NCBI RefSeq assembly: GCF_035046485.1
Contig: NC_085137.1
Coordinates: 13,421,346 to 13,485,345 of the forward strand
DNA from: Aedes albopictus
Taxonomy: Eukaryota; Arthropoda; Insecta; Diptera; Culicidae
Length of the DNA: 64,000 nt
Reading direction: 5' to 3'
A program made the translations under genes and the position numbers. Below are positions 45,968-57,849 of the stretch, piece by piece. How positions within the stretch are numbered: position 1 is the first letter of the stretch; every line of letters begins with the position of its first letter. The notes beneath the pieces are model-generated. The model did not search any database and was not told the DNA's origin. It saw only the letters and a list, made by a program, of their open reading frames with translations.

Positions 45968-48900
45968 TTAGGGAAGGATGACATGAGATGAGATGAGAGA
46001 TGAGATGAGAGATGAGATGAGAGATGAGATGAGAGATGAGATGAGAGATGAGATGAGAGATGAGATGAGAGATGAGATGAGAGATGAGATGAGAGATGAG
46101 ATGAGAGATGAGAGATGAGAGATGAGAGATGAGAGATGAGAGATGAGAGATGAGAGATGAGAGATGAGAGATGAGAGATGAGAGATGAGCGATGAGAGAT
46201 GAGAGATGAGCGATGAGAGATGAGAGATGAGAGATGAGAGATGAGAGATGAGAGATGAGAGATGAGAGATGAGAGATGAGAGATGAGAGATGAGAGATGA
46301 GAGATGAGAGATGAGAGATGAGAGATGAGAGATGAGAGATGAGAGATGAGAGATGAGAGATGAGAGATGAGAGATGAGAGATGAGAGATGAGAGATGAGA
46401 GATGAGAGATGAGAGATGAGAGATGAGAGATGAGAGATGAGAGATGAGAGATGAGAGATGAGAGATGAGAGATGAGAGATGAGAGATGAGAGATGAGAGA
46501 TGAGAGATGAGAGATGAGAGATGAGAGATGAGAGATGAGAGATGAGAGATGAGAGATGAGAGATGAGAGATGAGAGATGAGAGATGAGAGATGAGAGATG
46601 AGAGATGAGAGATGAGAGATGAGAGATGAGAGATGAGAGATGAGAGATGAGAGATGAGAGATGAGAGATGAGAGATGAGAGATGAGAGATGAGAGATGAG
46701 AGATGAGAGATGAGAAATGAGAGACGAGAGATGAAATAAGAGATGAGAGATGAGATGAGAGATGAGATGAGAGATGAGATGAGAGATGAGATGAGAGATG
46801 AGATGAGAGATGAGATGAGAGATGAGATGAGAGATGAGATGAGAGATGAGATGAGAGATGAGATGAGAGATGAGATGAGAGATGAGATGAGAGATGAGAT
46901 GAGAGATGAGATGAGAGATGAGATGAGAGATGAGATGAGAGATGAGATGAGAGATGAGATGAGAGATGAGATGAGAGATGAGATGAGAGATGAGATGAGA
47001 GATGAGATGAGAGATGAGATGAGAGATGAGATGAGAGATGAGATGAGAGATGAGATGAGAGATGAGATGAGAGATGAGATGAGAGATGAGATGAGAGATG
47101 AGATGAGAGATGAGATGAGAGATGAGATGAGAGATGAGATGAGAGATGAGATGAGAGATGAGATGAGAGATGCGATGAGAGATGAGATGAGATATGAGAT
47201 GAGAGATGCGATGAGAGATGCGATGAGAGATGAGATGAGAGATGAGATGAGAGATGAGATGAGAGATGAGATGAGAGATGAGATGAGAGATGAGATGAGA
47301 GATGAGATGAGAGATGAGATGAGAGATGAGATGAGAGATGAGATGAGAGATGAGATGAGAGATGAGATGAGAGATGAGATGAGAGATGAGATGAGAGATG
47401 AGATGAGAGATGAGATGAGAGATGAGATGAGAGATGAGATAAGAGATGAGATGAGAGATGAGATGAGAGATGAGATGAGAGATGAGATGCGAGATGAGAT
47501 GAGAGATGAGATGAGAGATGAGATGAAAGATGAGATGAGAGATGAGATGAGAGATGAGATGAGATGAGAGATGAGAGATGAGATGAGAGATGAGATGAGA
47601 GATAAGATGAGAGATGAGATGAGAGATGAGATGAGAGATGAGATGAGAGATGAGATGAGAGATGAGATGAGAGATGAGATGAGAGATGAGATGAGAGATG
47701 AGATGAGAGATGAGATGAGAGATGAGAGATGAGATGAGAGATGAGATGAGAGATGAGATGAGAGATGAGATGAGAGATGAGATGAGAGATGAGATGAGAA
47801 ATGAGACGAGAGATGAGATGAGAGATGAGATGAGAGATGAGATGAGAGATGAGATGAGAGATGAGATGAGAGATGAGATGAGAGATGAGATGAGAGATGA
47901 GATGAGAGATGAGATGAGAGATGAGATGAGAGATGAGATGAGAGATGAGATGAGAGATGAGATGAGAGATGAGATGAGAGATGAGATGAGAGATGAGATG
48001 AGAGATGAGATGAGAGATGAGATGAGAGATGAGATGAGAGATGAGATGAGAGATGAGATGAGAGATGAGATGAGAGATGAGATGAGAGATGAGATGAGAG
48101 ATGAGATGAGAGATGAGATGAGAGATGAGATGAGAGATGAGATGAGAGATGAGATGAGAGATGAGATGAGAGATGAGATGAGAGATGCGATGAGAGATGA
48201 GATGAGATATGAGATGAGAGATGCGATGAGAGATGCGATGAGAGATGAGATGAGAGATGAGATGAGAGATGAGATGAGAGATGAGATGAGAGATGAGATG
48301 AGAGATGAGATGAGAGATGAGATGAGAGATGAGATGAGAGATGAGAGATGAGAGATGAGAGATGAGAGATGAGAGATGAGAGATGAGAGATGAGAGATGA
48401 GAGATGAGAGATGAGCGATGAGAGATGAGAGATGAGCGATGAGAGATGAGAGATGAGAGATGAGAGATGAGAGATGAGAGATGAGAGATGAGAGATGAGA
48501 GATGAGAGATGAGAGATGAGAGATGAGAGATGAGAGATGAGAGATGAGAGATGAGAGATGAGAGATGAGAGATGAGAGATGAGAGATGAGAGATGAGAGA
48601 TGAGAGATGAGAGATGAGAGATGAGATGAGAGATAAGATGAGAGATGAGATGAGAGATGAGATGAGAGATGAGATAAGAGATGAGATGAGAGATGAGATG
48701 AGAGATGAGATGAGAGATGAGATGAGAGATGAGATGAGAGATGAGATGAGAGATGAGATGAGAGATGAGATGAGAGATGAGATGAGAGATGAGATGAGAG
48801 ATGAGATAAGAGATGAGATGAGAGATGAGATGAGAGATGAGATGAGATGAGAGATGAGAGATGAGAGATGAGATGAGAGATGAGATGAGAGATGAGATGA

Positions 48901-49647
48901 GAGATGAGATGAGAGATGAGATGAGAGATGAGATGAGAGATGAGATGAGAGATGAGATGAGAGATGAGATGAGAGATGAGATGAGAGATGAGATGAGAGA
49001 TGAGATGAGAGATGAGATGAGAGATGAGATGAGAGATGAGATGAGAGATGAGATAAGAGATGAGATGAGAGATGAGATGAGAGATGAGATGAGAGATGAG
49101 ATGCGAGATGAGATGAGAGATGAGATGAGAGATGAGATGAAAGATGAGATGAGAGATGAGATGAGAGATGAGATGAGATGAGAGATGAGAGATGAGAGAT
49201 GAGATGAGAGATAAGATGAGAGATGAGATGAGAGATGAGATGAGAGATGAGATGAGAGATGAGATGAGAGATGAGATGAGAGATGAGATGAGAGATGAGA
49301 TGAGAGATGAGATGAGAGATGAGATGAGAGATGAGAGATGAGATGAGAGATGAGATGAGAGATGAGATGAGAGATGAGATGAGAGATGAGATGAGAGATG
49401 AGATGAGAAATGAGACGAGAGATGAGATGAGAGATGAGATGAGAGATGAGATGAGAGATGAGATGAGAGATGAGATGAGAGATGAGATGAGAGATGAGAT
49501 GAGAGATGAGAGATGAGAGATGAGATGAGAGATGAGATGAGAGATGAGATGAGAGATGAGATGAGGGATGAGATAAGAGATGAGATGAGAGATGAGATGA
49601 GAGATGAGATGAGAGATGAGATGAGAGATGAGATGAGAGATGAGATT
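45968..49647. repeat. 3.7-kb satellite of GAGATGA heptamers and GATGA pentamers
   Basis: The array alternates blocks of pure 7-mers (for example 46,091-46,735 and 48,341-48,615) with blocks of a 12-mer, GAGATGAGATGA, that equals 7-mer plus 5-mer (for example 46,745-47,560 and 47,730-48,340). Rare variants (GATGCG, GATATG, AGCGATG, GAGACGAG, GATAAG, GATGAAAG) recur in the same order at distances of 1,015, 1,609-1,614 and 2,226 bases, showing segmental duplication within the array. Because neither unit contains a stop on the minus strand, a 1,270-codon open frame of SSHL and LISS repeats spans it. That is a by-product, not a gene. Confidence 0.95.
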
Positions 49648-49942
49648 CAGTGGTTCTCAAGCTGGGGTCACAGGCCATGCTGTATTCGCAAGAACCTAAA
49701 GGCCGAGGAGGAAGAGTGAACGTTTGTAAGATTCTGCATCTCAAGGAGTATTTATTACAATATTCTGGTGTTGTTAACATCAGGGAATTTCAAATTGTAG
49801 TTACGGGCCATTCCTCAAGAATCTAAAAGGCGATGAAAAAGTGAAATCGGCTTTTCAAATTATGTAGATCAAGCAACATGATCAGTAGGTCGGCTCATTT
49901 GGGAAATTTGTGCCATCACCAGCATTATATTATAGGGTCCCG
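49648..49942. other. Junction sequence with a hAT-like end motif
   Basis: Immediately after the satellite comes CAGTGGTTCTCAAGCTGGGG, typical of one end of hAT-type elements. The inverted, diverged version of the same sequence closes the 132-bp array near 52,920-52,975. Confidence 0.45.
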
Positions 49943-50771
49943 GGTCATTTGGCCGAACTCCATTTGGCCGAATGGGTCGTTTGGTGGAATGCCGGAAAAA
50001 TGAATGATGAAATAAATAACCATAGCATTGTTTGCCGTTTCAGTATGTCCTAAAAGAACAGCCTATGATTCAAAGAAGGAAAAAACTTTATAAAATACAG
50101 GTTGGACTCGATTATCCGGGTGACCTCAAAATTATTTCACCCCGGATAATCGAATTAGCCGGATAATCGAGCCATGCCTATTTTCTTTTATTTTTGATGT
50201 TCTTCAATCAAAAACTGTACCTTAATCATAAAAGCTAATATACATGACGTTGTAGTGCCTAAACTTAACGTCTGGTATTATTACAAGCAGGTTTTTTGAA
50301 AATCAAGTTTCAGCAGAAAAATGTGAAAAATAAAAACAATTTTCAAATAGGCTAAATCTTATTTACGTGCGTTGTGTTTGATGTTTATCACATTTTTTGG
50401 CATACTGTAATCTAAAAATTTGTAAATAAAGCAAAAACAAAGTTTTCCCCTGATAATCGAGCCATTTTTTGCCGGATAATCGATCCCCGGATAATCGGGC
50501 CCCCGGTTAATTGAACCCCCGGATAATCGACTCCGACCTGTATCGGTAGTTTCAACGCCAACTAATCAATGAATATCAAAACTAGAAAGAATAGCCTATG
50601 ATTAAAATAATGAAATACTTCTGATGATCATATTGGCAATTAGAATGTCAAAAACTTCCACTGAATTCTTTTGATCATGATTCAGCCAAACGGCATTCGG
50701 AAAAACGACCCTTTCGGCCAGATTGTATTCGGCCATATGGCGTTCAGCCAAACGACATTCTGCCAAATGAT
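49943..50771. mobile_element. TIR element with CATTTGGCCGAA subterminal units, host of a nested MITE
   Basis: TCATTTGGCCGAAC and CATTTGGCCGAATG units open the element, and mirrored GGCCATATGG, CCAAACGACATTC and GCCAAATGATC units close it. The build is like the 10,123-10,410 element. A pogo-like MITE sits in its middle. Exact ends and duplication are uncertain. Confidence 0.55.
50098..50540. mobile_element. 443-bp pogo-like MITE, CGATTATCCGG repeats
   Basis: The ends are CAGGTTGGACTCGATTATCC (left) and CAGGTCGGAGTCGATTATCC (right, reverse complement), with TA at 50,096-50,097 and 50,541-50,542. CGGATAATCGA-type motifs recur near both ends. No coding sequence. Confidence 0.82.
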
Positions 50772-50784
50772 CTAAAACTTAAAC

Positions 50785-52850
50785 TTTGCTCTTCTTCCTA
50801 GCACTTTCGGTTCTCGAGATATTCACGTCGCCCGTGACCATAGATTGGAAACCACTGATTTTTCAACATATCTATATCAGAGATACTGATCCTTGAAATG
50901 ATCAATCCGTATAACATTTGCTCATCTTCCTAGCACTTTCGGTTCTTGAGATATTCACGTGGCCCGTGACCATAGATTGGAAACCACTGATTTTTCAACT
51001 TATCAATATCAGAGATACTGATCCTTGAAATGATCAATCCGTAAAACATTTGCCTTTCTTTCTAGCACTTTCGGTTCTTGAGATATTCACGTGGCCCGTT
51101 ACCATAGATTGGAAACCACTGATTTTTCAACATATCAATATCAGAGATACTGATTCTTGAGATGATCAATCCGTAAAACATTTGTTTTCTTCCTTACACC
51201 TTCGGTTCTTGAGATATTCACGTGGCCCGTGACCATGGATTGGAAACCACTGATTTATCAACATATCAATTTCAGAGATACTGATCCTTGAGATGATCAA
51301 TCCGTAAAACATTTGCTCTTCTTTCAAGCACTTTCGGTTCTTGAGATATTCACGTGGCCCGTGACCATAGATTGGAAACCACTGATTTTTCAACATATCA
51401 ATATCAGAGATACTGATCCTTGAGATGATCAATCCGTATAACATTTACTCTTCTTTCAAGCACTTTCGGTTCTTGAGATATTCACGTGGCCCGTGACCAT
51501 AGATTGGAAACCACTGATTTTTCAACATATCAATATCAGAGATACTGATCCTTGAGATGATCAATCCGTAAAACATTTGCTCTTCTTTCTAGCACTTTCG
51601 GTTCTTGAGATATTCACGTGGCCCGTGACCATAGATTGGAAACCACTGATTTTTCAACTTATCAATATCAGAGATACTGATCCTTGAGATAATCAATCCG
51701 TAAAACATTTGCTTTTCTTTCTAGCACCTTCGGTTCTCGAGATACATATTCACGTGGCCCGTGACCATAGATTGGAAACCTCTGATTTTTCAACATATCT
51801 ATATCAGAGATACTGATCCTTGAAACGATCAATCCGTATAACATTTGTTTTTCTTCCTAACACCTTCGGTTCTTGAGATATTCACGTGGCCCGTGACCAT
51901 AGATTGGAAACCACTGATTTTTCAACATATCAATATCAGAGATACTGATCCTTGAGATGATCAATCCGTTAAACATTTGCTCTTCTTTCTAGCACTTTCG
52001 GTTCTTGAGATATTCACGTGGCCCGTGACCATAGATTGGAAACCACTGATTTTTCAACTTATCAATATCAGAGATACTGATCCTTGAGATAATCAATCCG
52101 TAAAACATTTGCTTTTCTTTCTAGCACTTTCGGTTCTCGAGATACATATTCACGTGGCCCGTGACCATAGATTGGAAACCTCTGATTTTTCAACATATCT
52201 ATATCAGAGATACTGATCCTTGAAATGATCAATCCGTAAAACATTTGCTTTTCTTTCTAGCACTTTCGGTTCTCGAGATATTCACGTGGCCCGTGACCAT
52301 AGATTGGAAACCTCTGATTTTTCAACATATCCATATCAGAGATACTGATCCTTGAAGTGATCAATCCGTATAACATTTGCTCATCTTCCTAACACTTTCG
52401 GTTCTTGAGATATTCACGTGGCCCGTGACCATAGATTGGAAACCACTGATTTTTCAACTTATCAATACCAGAGATACTGATCCTTGAGATGATCAATCCG
52501 TAAAACATTTGCATTTCTTTCTAGCACTTTCGGTTCTCGAGATATTCACGTGGCCCGTGACCATAGATTGGAAACCTCTGATTTTTCAACATTTCAGAGA
52601 TACTGATCCTTGAAACGATCAATCCGTATAACATTTGTTTTTCTTCCTAACACCTTCGGTTCTTGAGATATTCACGTGGCCCGTGACCATAGATTGGAAA
52701 CCACTGATTTTTCAACATAGCAATTTCAGAGATACTGATCCTTGAGATGATCAATCCGTAAAACATTTGCTCTTCTTTCTAGCATCTCCGGTTCTTGAAA
52801 TATTTACGTGGCCCGTGACCATAGTTTGGAAACCACTGATCTTTGCAATA
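50785..52850. repeat. Tandem array, 16 copies of a 132-bp unit
   Basis: The landmark ATTCACGTGGCCCGTGACC recurs at 50821, 50953, 51085, 51216, 51348, 51480, 51612, 51748, 51880, 52012, 52148, 52280, 52412, 52544, 52670 and 52802, with a degenerate copy near 52,935. Most spacings are 132; the two of 136 come from an ACAT insertion that recurs 400 bases apart, showing a three-unit higher-order repeat. The unit length is a multiple of three, so a 44-residue periodic frame appears on the minus strand over parts of the array, but it is broken elsewhere. The unit contains a CAGTGGTTTCCAA motif resembling a hAT end. Confidence 0.93.
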
Positions 52851-53090
52851 CAACTACATTGTGATAAGTACATACTCCCTGAAGTGCAGACTACGAAAAA
52901 CCTTTTAACTTTATCCTCACACCTTTGGTTCTTGAGAAATTCGCATGGCCCATGACCGTAGGTTGGGAACCACTGAACTTAGCAAAACTGCTAAATTATT
53001 GATTGTAGTTAAATAACTTATAACCTTTACACAGTTTAAGAACTTTGTGATGTCGATCTTCACAAACTAATGATAAAACTGAAAAAAATA

Positions 53091-53193
53091 CACTCCCCCG
53101 ATTTACGCACTAATTCCCAAATAGCGCTCCCCCCAAGTTACGCTCCCCCAATTTACGCTCCCCCCGTTTTGAGCGTAAATTGGGGTTTTAGTG
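53091..53193. mobile_element. 103-bp TA-flanked MITE, second ATTTACGCAC copy
   Basis: The right end (reverse complement CACTAAAACCCCAATTTACG) matches the 45,011 element. The left end CACTCCCCCGATTTACGC has lost part of the terminal repeat. TA flanks both sides. The interior repeats the TTTACGCTCCCCC unit. Confidence 0.75.
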
Positions 53194-53195
53194 TA

Positions 53196-54268
53196 GCTAC
53201 GGTTGACACAATGAGCTGCCATAGCACAATAGCAAAAGGCAGAAACGTGTGGCATTTTTTCGTATGCTAGAGAAGATGCAGTGTGATGCTAATTTGATGA
53301 AGAATTCGATTATATGATTAGTTTGGTGCGAGTTATTCTGTGCTGATTTACGTTGAATTTGGTTCTGCTTAAGTCGTTAACTTGAAATTTATAAACGTTA
53401 GGAGTAGGTAAAGAAACCGTTTATTCCTCACAGGGATTTGTATACACTTCTTAATGCCGGTTTCTCATATAGAATATAGCGTTCCGGCGGCTTGTATTGA
53501 GGGTTGCAATTATATCGTGTGCATAGAGATATGCTTAAAGCATGCATTCGAAGTTTTACGCTTTGTTAATCAATGTTACTCTCAGGCAACGACTATACGT
53601 GATTTCTGTTACATCGATCCAAAGGGGTTTGCTATCGATATAGGCAAGATCAAATGTATTGCTATAACATGACTCGAAATGAACTCTAATAAAATCCCTT
53701 TTTTAGCTTTGAGCTGCACATACAAACTGCTGCTGGAAGACCCTTCGCCTATCCGAACAGTACGATTTTTCCCGTTTCTTCACATTCAATTCAAAAAGGT
53801 TTGTCAATCATGTTATTCTTAAGTGGATAAACTGATTGCCTTATTTTTTTTTTTTTAATTATCTTCCAACCCATTAGTCTGCACAGTGGGCCTGGCCATT
53901 TTAATATTTGAGTCACATCTCTGATATGCTGCAAATATTAATGCTGACGAGAAAATATCAGGAGAAATTCTGATATTTCCAGGATACTTTTCAATACTGG
54001 CTTGCAAGAACTAGAAAAGAATAAAATACTATTTGAAAAATTCTCTGATGATCTTTTGAAGAAACTACAGAGAAACTTCTGAAATACGTCGTGAAAACCC
54101 TTTCAATAATTCCAGGAGGGATATCAAAGCAAATTGCAGGAAAAATTCTCGAAGGAACATTTTGAAGCATTCCAAAAGGAACTAACGGAAGAATTTTCGA
54201 TGAAATTTTTTGAAGCATTCGCGATCTCACGAAAGAGCTTCTGGACTGGACAAACTCTTTTTGAAAAA
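53196..54268. other. Intronic stretch without recognised gene
   Basis: A 72-codon plus-strand frame (53,454-53,672) has no recognisable motif. The part from 53,950 is a degenerate GGAAATTCTGG-type repeat. Confidence 0.35.
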
Positions 54269-54270
54269 TA

Positions 54271-54560
54271 GGGTAAAAGCATTAGACTTTGCCACTGTTG
54301 TAGTCTTCGCCCCTCCATATGAATGCCATTTTTTATGTACACTCATAAATAAAAATATTCTTGAAATTACTATTATTTATGCATTTTGTATCCGCAATCT
54401 CTCTCACTTTCTAAACTTTCTTTCAAAAAAGGGTGAGAGAGATGCGGATACAAAATGCATAAATAATAGTAATTCCGTGTATACTTTTATTTCTGAGTGT
54501 TTTAAATGGCGAATATTAGAGGAGAATTTTAAGGAATGGCAAAGTATAGTGTTTTTACCC
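54271..54560. mobile_element. 290-bp TA-flanked MITE, GGGTAAAAGCATTAGACTTT end
   Basis: The left end GGGTAAAAGCATTAGACTTT and the right end (reverse complement) GGGTAAAAACACTATACTTT both lead to GCCA. TA lies outside both. It holds another MITE at 54,340-54,499. Confidence 0.75.
54340..54499. mobile_element. 160-bp hairpin MITE nested in the 54,271 element
   Basis: The ends CACTCATAAATAAAA and CACTCAGAAATAAAA (right reversed) open arms that continue through TACTATTATTTATGCATTTT and ATCCGCATCTCTCTCAC. TA precedes the left end; the right TA is changed to TT. Confidence 0.7.
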
Positions 54561-54589
54561 TATCCTAAATTTCCAAATTAACACCCCCC

Positions 54590-55380
54590 CGGGGAATTTG
54601 GGAATTTCTGGAAGAATTTGTAGAACTTCTTGACGAAATCATTCCAGGACTCGCCCGGGAATTCTTTAAAAAAAATCCTTCAAAAAGCATTTCAAGATAT
54701 TCCTCTGAAATTTATTTTTTCATCATTAATTATGAGGGAATTCATCCAAAAAATATCAGAATGATTTCTTCAAATATTTTTCCAGAGTGTTTCAGTTCTT
54801 TCTAGTAATTTCCTTTGGGTATTTTCCTAGATGAATTCCCCTGAAGATTCTTGGAGAATGTCCAAAGTGTTGCATTGGATAACTGCAGAAACTCTGCCAA
54901 GAACTCCTTTGGATTTTTTTTCCCAAAAATTGCTCAAGAAATTCTTCAAAGGCTGCTATTGAACTTTAAAGGAAATCTTTGGGGAATTTTTTTTTTCAAA
55001 TGCTAATTCCATACATTTCTCTCCAGGAAAATATCCAAGGATTGGCGCAAGTATCCTTCAAAGAATCCTCTCAAAAACTATTGTAGGACATTCTTTCATT
55101 ATCAATAAGGGGGGGATTTCTCGAAAAATATATTACAAAGTTTTTTTTTTAAATATTTTCCCAAGGTATTCTCTACAAACCCTTTCAAAGAGTTTTCAAG
55201 CATTTATCAAGAATTCATTATAATAATCCCTCATTATTCGAAAGATTCCTCCACATTGCTTTTAATATTCCCCAAGCATTTATTTTTAGCGTCTCTTATT
55301 GAAACTCATCTCAATAGTTAAGAACTCCTTAAGAAATTCAACCTAGTATTCCTTGTTTTTTTTTTCAAGAACTTTTTTTC
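54590..55380. repeat. Degenerate T-rich TTCCAAGAATTC-type repeats
   Basis: Imprecise units such as TTCTTCAAAGGAATTTCTCC continue for most of this segment and again at 55,980-56,150. They are the T-rich, AT-biased counterpart of the TTCCAGGGG arrays. Nothing coding is seen. Confidence 0.5.
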
Positions 55381-55499
55381 CTCATCTGTAGAGCCTTTTA
55401 ACCACTGCGCTCATTATTTAGGAATATTGTGGTATGACCCATATTTTATTTGGTGCTAGTCAAATATCCTGTCATAATTGAGCTGTGATGGACAATGGT

Positions 55500-55975
55500 T
55501 GATGTAACACCTGATCCCAACTAGGCACAACTCGTTTTATAAAGTTTATTACCCTGTTGGGATTACTTCTCCATATTTCCAAGGGCTCTAGAAACCCTTT
55601 ACCAAATATCGCCAATCTGTGATGGTACAGCACTCCGCAATTGCAGAATAAATGCTCAGCAGTTTAGTTTTCCGTTTGGCAGAAACGACACTCGGAGGAT
55701 TGGACTTTTACAATCTTACTTAGATGATATTTACTCGGGCAGTGGCCAGTCATTAGACCAGTAATTACCCTGAGAACTCTTTTGTTTAGATTCAGTATGG
55801 ACCTGGCTTTTTCTGCACTGGGTTTTATGAACCTTTTTGCTTGCTTGGATGTATCCGTGGCATTCCAATTAGATTCTACCGTGGACATTTCCCAAGTTTC
55901 AATAACTTCCATAGGAACTCTTCGAAGAGCTGAACGTGATGACCTCGGAGAATTACACAAAGGTCCCATAGAATA
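55500..55975 (-). pseudogene. RNase H / C-terminal remnant of a non-LTR retrotransposon
   Basis: The minus-strand frame 55,969-55,664 codes for SNWNATDTSKQAKRFIKPSA, then LNLNKRVLRVITGLMTGHCP, KYHLSKIVKVQSSECRFC and QTEN. That is the end of the RNase H-like region and the following cysteine motif of I/R1-type mosquito LINEs. After a frame shift, EHLFCNCG and WDQVL-type sequence follows to about 55,500. It is a fragment with no upstream RT. Confidence 0.72.
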
Positions 55976-56163
55976 ATTTCTGATGAATTCCTTCTAGAAA
56001 TTTATGGACGCTTCCTAATGGAACCCTTGAAGAAATTCCTAGAGGGTTCTTAGTATTCCTCCAGAAACTTCATCAAGAAATCCTAAAGAAGTTTCTTCAA
56101 ATATTTTCGCATTTCCTCCAGAATCCATCCAAGAATTTCTCTAGGAATTGTCCATTTTAAACA

Positions 56164-56182
56164 CCCCCCCCCCCCCCCCCCC
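56164..56182. repeat. 19-base homopolymer C tract
   Basis: A run of 19 C residues begins a GACGTAATTTATGGACGT-type repeat. Length is likely to be unreliable in sequencing. Confidence 0.8.
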
Positions 56183-56189
56183 TTTGTCA

Positions 56190-56739
56190 CACTTTTTGTA
56201 TGAGACCTCTGAAATTGTTGTATGGGTTGTCACACTTTATGAACCCCCCTCCCCCTACAAGCGTGACGTAATTTATGGACGTTCCTTTACCAGTCGTTTC
56301 TCCAGTTATTTTCCCTTAAACACACCCAAAAACTTCTTCACGATTTCGTTTCTGGAATCCATTTGGAATGCTTCCAAAAACTTAGTCTTCTCCAGTCATT
56401 CTTGCAAGAATTTTTCAAGGAGTTTCTCCCAAGACTCTTTCTTGGATCCAAGAATTTCTCCGGGAAAATCTTCCAGGAGCTTCTTCCGAGAGTTCTTCCA
56501 GGCGTCTGTCCAGAAATACTTATATGAATGCCATATGAGTATGATATGACTAACCGTTTCTTTTAAAGGCTCTATCCAAGAATTTTTAAACCCTACTTGT
56601 GCATTAGGGTCATTTATTGACCCCAACCATACACTACGTTAGCGAGCAGTTCCCAACGCTATGCATTAAGAAGGCTAAGAATACCCCGGGAACTCACCCA
56701 GCTAAGTAACTCTCGCTGAGACCATCCCACTATTTAGAC
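56190..56739. other. Intronic stretch, repeat-derived
   Basis: Degenerate CTTCCAAGAATTTCT units make up much of it. Overlapping frames on both strands have no domains. Confidence 0.35.
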
Positions 56740-57095
56740 CTTGTCTTTAAAAATGCTTAATATATGTCAACGCCACACATCAAATTTTCAAGGCCACAAA
56801 TCTGAAGAACGGAATGTCAATTTGCAGTTAAAAGTTGATTGATTGGTCACCACCAGAGGGAAACCAATCGATCAACTTTTCAGCGCAAAACGAGTTTCGG
56901 TTCTTCAGATTTGTGCGCTTGAAAATTTGAGGTGTGGCTTCGTCATATCTTCACCTTAAGGTGGCGATTTTCTGAAAGTCCTTGCCCAAAAATTAAGGAA
57001 AAGCCATTTGGTTACTCAACTTGATGGACTCCCCGTTAGTTGGAGCCACAACAATTTATGCGGACCACTCGATTTTGGTCAAATGATGGCTCATT
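56740..57095. repeat. Left arm of a widely spaced inverted repeat
   Basis: This arm (TTGTCTTTAAAAATGC, then GGTGGCGATTTTCTGAAAGT, CCCCGTTAG and GGAGCCACAACAATTT) is the inverted match of 62,510-62,672. It is interrupted by a small MITE. The arms are about 5.4 kb apart and about 75-80 percent similar by eye. Confidence 0.65.
56771..56938. mobile_element. 168-bp foldback MITE nested in the left arm
   Basis: GCCACACATCAAATTTTCAA and its mirror TTGAAAATTTGAGGTGTGGC bound the unit, with ACAAATCTGAAGAAC next in both arms. The right-hand partner of the host repeat lacks this insertion, confirming it as an insertion. Confidence 0.7.
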
Positions 57096-57104
57096 AGAAC
57101 TCTT

Positions 57105-57424
57105 CCCGAGCAGAGGAAAAAAGCTCAGTAATAGCATATTTTGATATGGAGAACAAAAAGTGATATTTGCTTGTTTGAGATAAGAGGTAAAAGTACTGAA
57201 AATAAGATCTCAATTTTACTCCTGGAACATCATCATCATAGCACATTTAGCTCTTAGTAAGATCTAACCAATAGCAGTGAGCTATTTGATTGATCATCAA
57301 ATATCATATTTTGCAATTAGTTTGATAGTTCAAGAACAAATTTTTGCTATTATTTTAAGTACTTTTACTGACTCAAACAAACCAACATCACATTTTGATC
57401 GTCAGTACTTGAACTCTGCCCGGG
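57105..57424. mobile_element. 320-bp MITE with CCCGAGCAGAG ends
   Basis: The left end CCCGAGCAGAGG and right end (reverse complement) CCCGGGCAGAGTTC bound a unit with mirrored CTTGTTTGAG and AAGTGATATTTG-type motifs. The ends resemble those of the next element. A two-base TT lies outside both ends; its meaning is uncertain. Confidence 0.6.
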
Positions 57425-57849
57425 TTATAACCTGAAAGTTCCTTCTAAACGACCGGCACCCCGAGCAAAGGCGGATAACAAAATGATAACAAGTTCTGTT
57501 ACCTGGTTATCATTCGTTTGATAATTGAGTTTGTTATCATTTAGGTTGAATTAAGAGCCAACATAACAAAAATGATAACTCAAATTTACTCCACGAATAC
57601 CAGAATGATAAGAAGTTAAGTTATCATTGAGTTCTGGTTGATAACTAATTGTGTTATACAATATTTTATTCAATATTACGTTTAGTTATCAACATGAAAA
57701 AATACAGCTGATTGATAACAGGTTTTGTTATCATTTAGTTATCATTCCGAGCTATTTTATCGACGAAAATAGTAAAAATCTACTTCACCAACACGGTTAG
57801 CAGTTGAAAAAAGTTTCTTATAACTATAACCCATGTTTTCAACTATTGC

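Noticed and set aside
46743..49719. Plus-strand MRDE-repeat frames up to 274 codons
   Set aside because: Same satellite read on the other strand.
45968..49780. 1,270-codon minus-strand frame of SSHL/LISS repeats
   Set aside because: It is an automatic product of a stop-free satellite; opposite-strand MRDE frames are equally open. No non-repeat domain, promoter or splice context.
51166..51444. 92-codon frame with two 44-residue repeats
   Set aside because: Follows from the 132-bp period; the frame is broken in most units and lacks an independent start or domain.
53454..53672. 72-codon frame as a small gene
   Set aside because: No domain, no splice or promoter evidence, located in the intron of another gene.
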